This document shows, in pieces, positions 14,731-19,413 of a DNA stretch of 19,413 bases. Under the pieces are notes generated by a model. That model was not told the origin of the DNA. It ran no database searches and saw nothing but the letters and a program-made list of their open reading frames with translations. Each line of letters begins with the position of its first letter. Position 1 is the first letter of the stretch. Made by a program: the position numbers and the translations under genes. This DNA comes from JBQTHD01 sp052390275 (GTDB lineage: Bacteria; Actinomycetota; Acidimicrobiia; Acidimicrobiales; AC-14). The stretch spans positions 1 through 19,413 of the forward strand of contig JBQTHD010000005.1 of the NCBI GenBank assembly GCA_052390275.1, read 5' to 3'.

Positions 14731-15794
14731 CGAGCCACCTCGGTGCCTGGCCGTCCGCTGCGGCCGGGGGCGGTGGACCGGTGGGTGGCGGCCCTGTCGG
14801 CAGCTGCCCGCTCGGCGGCCGCTTTCTCGGCTCCGGCCCGCTCGTAGGCGTCGACGATGTCGGCCACGATTCGGTGGCGCACGACGTCGCGCGATCCCAG
14901 GTGCACGAAAGCCAGCCCTTCGATCCCGGTCAGGGTGGGCTCCAAACCGATCAGGCCGCTGCGGCCGTCGCCCAGGTCAACCTGGGTGACGTCACCGGTG
15001 ACCACGGCTTTGGAACCGAACCCGATGCGGGTGAGAAACATTTTCATCTGTTCTGGTGTGGTGTTCTGGGCCTCGTCGAGAATTAGAAAGCTGTTGTTGA
15101 GCGTACGCCCCCGCATGTAGGCCAGGGGCGCCACCTCGATGGTGTCCCCGTCGAGCAACCGCTTGGCCCCCTCGGGCCCGAGCATGTCGTAGAGGGCGTC
15201 GTAGAGCGGCCGAAGGTAGGGATCCACCTTGGCCAACAGATCTCCTGGAAGGAACCCCAGGCGTTCCCCCGCCTCCACCGCCGGGCGGGTGAGAACGATC
15301 CGGGCCACCTGGCGAGCGTTGAGGGCGGCAACGGCCAGGGCCACGGCCAGGTAGGACTTGCCGGTGCCCGCCGGTCCTATCCCGAAAGTGATGGTGTTGG
15401 CCGCGATGGCGTCGGTGTAACGCCGCTGCCCCACCGTCTTGGGTCGGATCACCCGGCCGCGGGCTGATCGGAAGATTTCCCCGGCGGCCACCGCCGACGG
15501 GCTTTCGTCGGCCTTGACCATGTCGATGGTGCGGGCGACCTCGCCCTGGTCGAGGGCCTGACCCCGGCCCAGCAGCACCACCAGTTCGTCGAAAAGCCGG
15601 CCCACCCGAACGGCTTCGGGACCAGCCGCGGTGATCTCGTTGCCCCGCACCAGGATGTCTGTGCCGGTAAACCCGGCCTCCACCTGTCGGAGCAACTCGT
15701 CCCCCTGGCCGACCAGGTCGACCATCAGGTGGACATCGGGAATCAGGACCTTCACCGGGGAGGTGGCCAACCGGTCGCCGAACCCCACCGTCAC
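14727..15794 (-). CDS. phoH: PhoH family ATPase (YbeZ type)
   Basis: PhoH/YbeZ proteins are cytoplasmic ATPases, probably with RNA helicase activity, that work with YbeY. The protein has 355 residues with GTG start 15794 and an AGGG-like site upstream. Residues 40-90 form the N-terminal domain. Walker A is GPAGTGKS (140-147), LTRPAVEAGERLGFLPGD follows at 168-185, and Walker B is FLILDEAQN (236-244). VTGDVTQVDL (265-274) and GLAFVHLGSRDVVRH complete the family pattern. After about 320 there is a charged Ala/Glu/Arg tail that is not conserved in the family. The 3' end overlaps ybeY by 4 nt, supporting a joint role in rRNA handling. The HIT gene stop lies 22 bp upstream. Confidence 0.96.
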   Translation of the reverse strand: MTVGFGDRLATSPVKVLIPDVHLMVDLVGQGDELLRQVEAGFTGTDILVRGNEITAAGPEAVRVGRLFDELVVLLGRGQALDQGEVARTIDMVKADESPSAVAAGEIFRSARGRVIRPKTVGQRRYTDAIAANTITFGIGPAGTGKSYLAVALAVAALNARQVARIVLTRPAVEAGERLGFLPGDLLAKVDPYLRPLYDALYDMLGPEGAKRLLDGDTIEVAPLAYMRGRTLNNSFLILDEAQNTTPEQMKMFLTRIGFGSKAVVTGDVTQVDLGDGRSGLIGLEPTLTGIEGLAFVHLGSRDVVRHRIVADIVDAYERAGAEKAAAERAAADRAATHRSTAPGRSGRPGTEVAR

Positions 15795-15816
15795 GTGCAG
15801 CCCTGCTGGCCGCTGG

Positions 15817-16233
15817 TCAACCGGGCGGCCACCCCATGGCTCGTCCGCCCAGGAGGTGCATGTGGAGATGGCCCACGGTGTTCTGGGCGTCGTGCCCGAC
15901 GTTGAACACCAGTCGGTAACCCTGTTCGGTGAGGCCCTCGGCCGACGCCGCCCGTTGAGCGGTGCTGAACAGTTCGGCCACGGTTTCGGCGTCGCTGGGC
16001 CTCACATCGTCGGCGGAGTCGATGTGGCGACGAGGGACCACCAGAACGTGGGTGGGCGCCTGGGGGGCGACGTCCCGGAACGCATACGTGGCGGGTCCCG
16101 AAGCCACCTCGTCCGAGGGGATTTCGCCATCCACAATGCGACAGAACAAGCAGTCCGCTCGAATGCAGCGAAACGCTAGTCCGGTACCGGCCCCGGGAGC
16201 CGCCAGTTGGGGCGACCCGGCCGATGCCAACAA
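15817..16233 (-). CDS. HIT family protein (HinT-like nucleotide hydrolase)
   Basis: HIT proteins hydrolyse or transfer nucleoside phosphoramidates and related nucleotides. The hallmark HLHMHLLGG is at 122-130, with the three His at 122, 124 and 126, followed by the HinT-like C-terminus GRAMGWPPG. CLFCRIVDGEIPS (28-40) carries a CxxC that can bind zinc together with histidines, as in HINT. The start is uncertain: the frame opens after a TGA, and the only start codons before the domain are TTG 16233 and the next TTG, with no ribosome-binding site. Residues 1-25 are not typical of the family, so the true start may be non-standard. It is the first gene of the run leading to phoH. Its physiological substrate is unknown. 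Confidence 0.92.
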   Translation of the reverse strand: MLASAGSPQLAAPGAGTGLAFRCIRADCLFCRIVDGEIPSDEVASGPATYAFRDVAPQAPTHVLVVPRRHIDSADDVRPSDAETVAELFSTAQRAASAEGLTEQGYRLVFNVGHDAQNTVGHLHMHLLGGRAMGWPPG

Positions 16234-16303
16234 AGGTAGTCACATCGCCAGAAATGCCAACCGGGATGGTTCCTGGCCGGGCCAAGTAGGTCAAACTGTT
16301 CGC
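16234..16303. promoter_or_regulatory. Short divergent promoter region between the HIT and SBBP genes
   Basis: Only 70 bp separate the two divergent start codons, so both promoters must sit here or reach into the genes. I see no good -10/-35 pair and no strong ribosome-binding site on either side; TAGG lies 13 bases before the SBBP ATG. Leaderless transcription of one or both genes is possible. Confidence 0.3.
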
Positions 16304-19300
16304 ATGCGCAGGATCACGGCGGTCGCTGCAGCCGCAACAGCCCTTGTCTGCGCCCTGGGCACTCTCGGCCTCGGGATGGTGGACCTCCAAATGGGCCTCG
16401 GGTCAACCCGAACCCGGGCGGCCCCCGGACCCGAAAGCAGCCTCAGCCGTCCCCATCAGCCGCAAGCGGCTGTCAACCGGGTCAGCTTCCAGGCCGATCC
16501 GGGTGCACCTTTGGGCCAGCAGTGGCTGGCACGAGGATCAGCCTTCACCGCCGTTTTCACCGCTTCCTCCGCCGTGGTCGCCCTGCCCGGGCCGTACGGC
16601 TCCGCCAACCTCGAACTACGCCCGGTCGGGGCCAACCCATCCCGGCCGGCAGGCGGGGGATCGGCCAGTGCACTCACCTACCTTCGCTCGGGACAGGCCC
16701 CGGTCGAGGCCTCGGCCTGGTCCCAACTCAATTATTCCGAGGTCTGGCCCGGCATCGACCTGATCTACCGGGACAACTCGGGCCGCCTCCAGCACGACTT
16801 CGTCGTCAAGCCCGGCGCCGACCCCGGGCAGATCGCCATGGCCTTCGACGGCGCCCGATCGTTGTCGATCACTCCGGGCGGCGATCTGGCCGTGACCCTG
16901 GCCGACACATCCTCCGCCCGCTTCGCCCGTCCGGTGATCTACCAGCAGACGCCCGATGGTCGGCGGGCTGTGACGGGCGGGTTCACCCTCCTGGGACCGG
17001 ACTCGGTTGGATTTCACCTGGGCGCCTACGACCCTTCCCTGGTGCTGGTCATCGACCCCACCCTTTTGGGTTCGAGCTACCTGGGGGGAGGCGAGGACGA
17101 CGAAGCCACCGCCGTGACCCTCGACAACGCGGGCAACGTCTACGTCGTCGGCCACACCGCCTCCATCGACTTTCCTTTGGCCAGCCCGGCTCAGGACCGG
17201 CTCAACACCACCAACCCGGGAGCCAAGGACGCCTTCGTGGCCAAGCTGGCCCCCGACGGGGGCCAACTCCTGTGGACCACCTACCTGGGGGGAGCCGGCG
17301 ACGATTTCGCCAACGCCGTGGCGCTGGGCCCTGACGGTTCGGTTTTCGTGGCCGGGCAGACCGCCTCGGAAGACTTTCCTCGGGGCCCCGCCCCGGTGGG
17401 AGGCTTCGGAGGGGGAACGGCTGACGGCTTCGTGGCCAAGTTGGCGGCCGACGGCTCCGCTCTCGTCTACGCGAGCTTCGTCGGCGGTGTCGGGGTGGAC
17501 AACGCCCGCTCCCTGGCCGTGGACTCCGCCGGCCGGGCCACCATCGCCGGATCCACCAACTCCACCAACTTCCCCGTGGCCGGCGGCCTACCGGCCCCGG
17601 CCGGTGCCACCGCCACCGACGCCTTCGTGGCCCGGCTGGACCCGGCGGGTGCCGCCATCGAGCAGGCATCGCGCCTGGGTGGCGCCGGGTTGGACGAGGC
17701 CTTCGGCCTGGCCCTCGGCCCCGACGGGGGCGTGGTGGTGGTCGGCAGCACCTCGTCTGGCGATTTCCCGGTGGCCGGTCCCAATGTCGCCCCCTATGCC
17801 GAAGGCATCGGGGAGGACGCGAACCCTTCTGACGCTTTCGTCACCCGGCTGTCTCCCGATGGCACCGCCCTGGTTTATTCCGGGTTCCTGGGCGGCGCCC
17901 GGGCCGATGCCGCCACTGCCCTGGCCGCCGGCCCCGACGGATCGGTGACGGTCGTGGGTTCCACTGCGTCGGACGACTTCCCCACCGAGCGGCCTCTGCA
18001 GGGGGAACTCAGCGGTCCCACCGATGCCTTCATGACTCGCCTGGCCCCCGACGGTGCCAGCCTGGTTTTCTCCAGCTATTTCGGCGGGAGCGGGGACGAC
18101 GGCGCCTCCAGCGTGGTCCTTGACGTCGAGGGCCGGACCTGGCTGGCCGGAACCACCTCCTCGGACGACTTCGAGACGGTTCAGCCTCTGCAGCGCCGGG
18201 CCGCCAGCACGGAGTTCGAGTCCTTCATCGCCATACTCGACGCCACCGGCGACGTGCTCGACGGCTCCACCCTGTTGGGCGGCAGTGGAGTGGACCTGGC
18301 CACCGGTCTGGCCGTGACCTCGGATGGATCGGCCTGGCTGGTGGGATCGTCCACCTCTGATGACCTTCCCTCGGCGCCCGGGGCCACCGACCGCCAGACC
18401 GCCGCCGGTTCCACCGACGCGTTCGTGGCCTGGATCGATGGCCAGGGGGGGCTGTCGCGCGACGAGGGCCAGGGCGGTCATCAGCGACGCCTGCAGATCC
18501 TCACCGCCAGTACGGCCATCTTGTTGTTGGCCTCGGTCTTCCAGACGTTGCACCTGCGCCGGACCGCAGGGCGCGACGACGGCTGGCACCTGCCGGTCAA
18601 CCTGCCCGGCCGGGGCCGGGAGTCCCTGACCGTGGATGACGACACCTGGGAAGGCCCGCTCTCGGCCGGTTCGATCGGCGATCCCGATGTGGGCCAGGGT
18701 GACACCGGCGGGTTTCTGGGGCCCCAGCCTTTCCCGCCGGCGGGCGGGGCGGCTGACGGTGGCCGGTTGCCGGCCGACCCCGGCTCCGGGTACCGCCAAG
18801 AGGCGACCAGCCAACCGGGCGGGCCGTCCGAGGGCGGCGCGCCCTGGGACCTGCCCAGCTCCCCTTACGGGCTAGCCGACCCAGGATTGGTCCTCGACGA
18901 CACCGGCTTTTGGGACCTTTTCCCCGATGATTTCTCCGGCGCCGGTTCAGGCCGCCGGAGTCCGGCGGAGCCCGGCGGATTCCAGGTTGACCCCCTGGTG
19001 GCCGAGGGCGAACCTCCGGCCATGTCCGAGGTCGAGTCGTGGATGCGGGAGCTGGCCGCGGACGCTTCGCCGGCCGAAGCCCTCCCCTCCGATCCCCCGG
19101 CAGGCACATCCCCCGCCACCGGTGACCCCGAACCAGACTCTGACGCGTACTACGAGCAGTCGCTCACTTTTGACCAGACGATCTCGATGGGCCCCGCAGT
19201 CGTTGAAGCCACGAGTCAGTCCTTCGGTGATCCGCTGGCATCACCTGACGACGAGCCGCAAGCCGCCGAGCCCGACACTGAGTCGCCCACGGCCGAGCCC

Positions 19301-19413
19301 CCGGTGGTCGCACTAGAGGACGAGGTCGCACTAGAGGACGAGGTCGCACTAGAGGACGAGGTCGCACTAGAGGACGAGGTCGCACTAGAGGACGAGGTCG
19401 CACTAGAGGACGA
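16304..19413 (+). CDS. Secreted SBBP beta-propeller protein with acidic tail, 3' end beyond the window
   Basis: ATG 16304 opens 1036 codons with no stop before the right edge. Residues 1-25 resemble a signal peptide. Up to about 252 lies the N-terminal domain usually found before SBBP repeats, with SEVWPGIDLIYRDNSGRLQHDFVVKPGADP near 145-175. From about 255 to 720 there are seven blades of the form YLGGxxxDxAxxVxxxxxGxxxVxGxTxSxxFP, each usually followed by D-A-F-V-A/T-K/R-L. Seven units suggest one closed seven-bladed propeller. A single hydrophobic segment at about 731-747 (ILTASTAILLLASVFQTL) is followed by basic residues, so the propeller should be outside and the roughly 290-residue Gly/Pro/Asp/Glu-rich tail inside. 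The tail ends in VALEDE hexapeptide repeats. Ligand and function are unknown. Confidence 0.87.
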   Translation, partial: MRRITAVAAAATALVCALGTLGLGMVDLQMGLGSTRTRAAPGPESSLSRPHQPQAAVNRVSFQADPGAPLGQQWLARGSAFTAVFTASSAVVALPGPYGSANLELRPVGANPSRPAGGGSASALTYLRSGQAPVEASAWSQLNYSEVWPGIDLIYRDNSGRLQHDFVVKPGADPGQIAMAFDGARSLSITPGGDLAVTLADTSSARFARPVIYQQTPDGRRAVTGGFTLLGPDSVGFHLGAYDPSLVLVIDPTLLGSSYLGGGEDDEATAVTLDNAGNVYVVGHTASIDFPLASPAQDRLNTTNPGAKDAFVAKLAPDGGQLLWTTYLGGAGDDFANAVALGPDGSVFVAGQTASEDFPRGPAPVGGFGGGTADGFVAKLAADGSALVYASFVGGVGVDNARSLAVDSAGRATIAGSTNSTNFPVAGGLPAPAGATATDAFVARLDPAGAAIEQASRLGGAGLDEAFGLALGPDGGVVVVGSTSSGDFPVAGPNVAPYAEGIGEDANPSDAFVTRLSPDGTALVYSGFLGGARADAATALAAGPDGSVTVVGSTASDDFPTERPLQGELSGPTDAFMTRLAPDGASLVFSSYFGGSGDDGASSVVLDVEGRTWLAGTTSSDDFETVQPLQRRAASTEFESFIAILDATGDVLDGSTLLGGSGVDLATGLAVTSDGSAWLVGSSTSDDLPSAPGATDRQTAAGSTDAFVAWIDGQGGLSRDEGQGGHQRRLQILTASTAILLLASVFQTLHLRRTAGRDDGWHLPVNLPGRGRESLTVDDDTWEGPLSAGSIGDPDVGQGDTGGFLGPQPFPPAGGAADGGRLPADPGSGYRQEATSQPGGPSEGGAPWDLPSSPYGLADPGLVLDDTGFWDLFPDDFSGAGSGRRSPAEPGGFQVDPLVAEGEPPAMSEVESWMRELAADASPAEALPSDPPAGTSPATGDPEPDSDAYYEQSLTFDQTISMGPAVVEATSQSFGDPLASPDDEPQAAEPDTESPTAEPPVVALEDEVALEDEVALEDEVALEDEVALEDEVALED
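19307..19413 (+). repeat. 18-bp tandem repeat encoding VALEDE, running off the window
   Basis: Six consecutive copies of GTCGCACTAGAGGACGAG begin at 19307, 19325, 19343, 19361, 19379 and 19397; the last lacks only its final base because the window ends. All visible copies are identical at the DNA level. They keep the frame of the SBBP gene and encode Val-Ala-Leu-Glu-Asp-Glu. The rare CTA leucine codon is kept in every copy, which points to recent expansion. The total copy number cannot be seen. Confidence 0.97.

Noticed and set aside
17060..18440. Recurring DNA segments such as GACGCCTTCGTGGCC considered as a non-coding repeat family
   Set aside because: They are the codons of the D-A-F-V-A motif at the end of each SBBP blade and are explained by the protein repeat.
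17588..18814. 408-codon minus-strand open frame opposite the SBBP protein
   Set aside because: The repetition in it only mirrors the SBBP repeats read backwards; the plus-strand frame has seven coherent blades.
19307..19413. Short regularly spaced repeats considered as a CRISPR array
   Set aside because: The units are 18 bp and directly abutting, with no spacers, and they continue the reading frame of the SBBP gene.

Overview
The window is high-GC, densely coded bacterial DNA with many GTG/TTG starts. Its housekeeping genes (PhoH, YbeY, CBS-domain membrane protein, Era, S15, PNPase, M16 peptidase, DapB) resemble actinobacterial proteins. The best guess is an Actinomycetota chromosome. A deep lineage such as Acidimicrobiia is possible, but that is inference. 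I saw no phage genes, insertion sequences, CRISPR arrays, tRNA or rRNA.

Layout. (1) 1-3508, minus strand: an AlgG-like right-handed beta-helix protein, a second AlgG-like beta-helix protein lacking the catalytic motif, then an RCC1-repeat secreted protein cut off by the left edge. (2) 3509-3828: a divergent intergenic region rich in inverted repeats. (3) 3829-6132, plus strand: a nucleotide-sugar dehydrogenase without the usual C-terminal domain, then a hyaluronan-synthase-like membrane glycosyltransferase. (4) 6154-11369, minus strand: rpsO, a strong terminator, pnp, an M16 zinc peptidase and dapB. (5) 11577-16233, minus strand: HIT protein, phoH, ybeY, a CNNM/CBS membrane protein and era; from phoH to era each gene overlaps the next by 4 nt. 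(6) 16304 to the right edge, plus strand: a large secreted SBBP beta-propeller protein with one membrane span and an acidic tail that ends in an 18-bp tandem repeat running off the window.

How the genes may work together. Regions 1-3 look like a compact, divergent exopolysaccharide locus. A dehydrogenase would make a nucleotide-activated uronic acid. A processive family-2 synthase would polymerise it and push it across the membrane. Membrane-anchored beta-helix proteins facing outward would modify the chain, for example by C5-epimerisation as AlgG does to alginate. This parts list (AlgD/UGDH-like, HAS/Alg8-like, AlgG-like), without recognisable AlgK/X/44 partners, in an apparently Gram-positive high-GC genome, is the most interesting feature of the window. 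Regions 4-5 are two conserved RNA/ribosome-maintenance neighbourhoods placed side by side: RNA decay and translation (PNPase, S15, Era, YbeY), plus lysine/peptidoglycan precursor synthesis (DapB).
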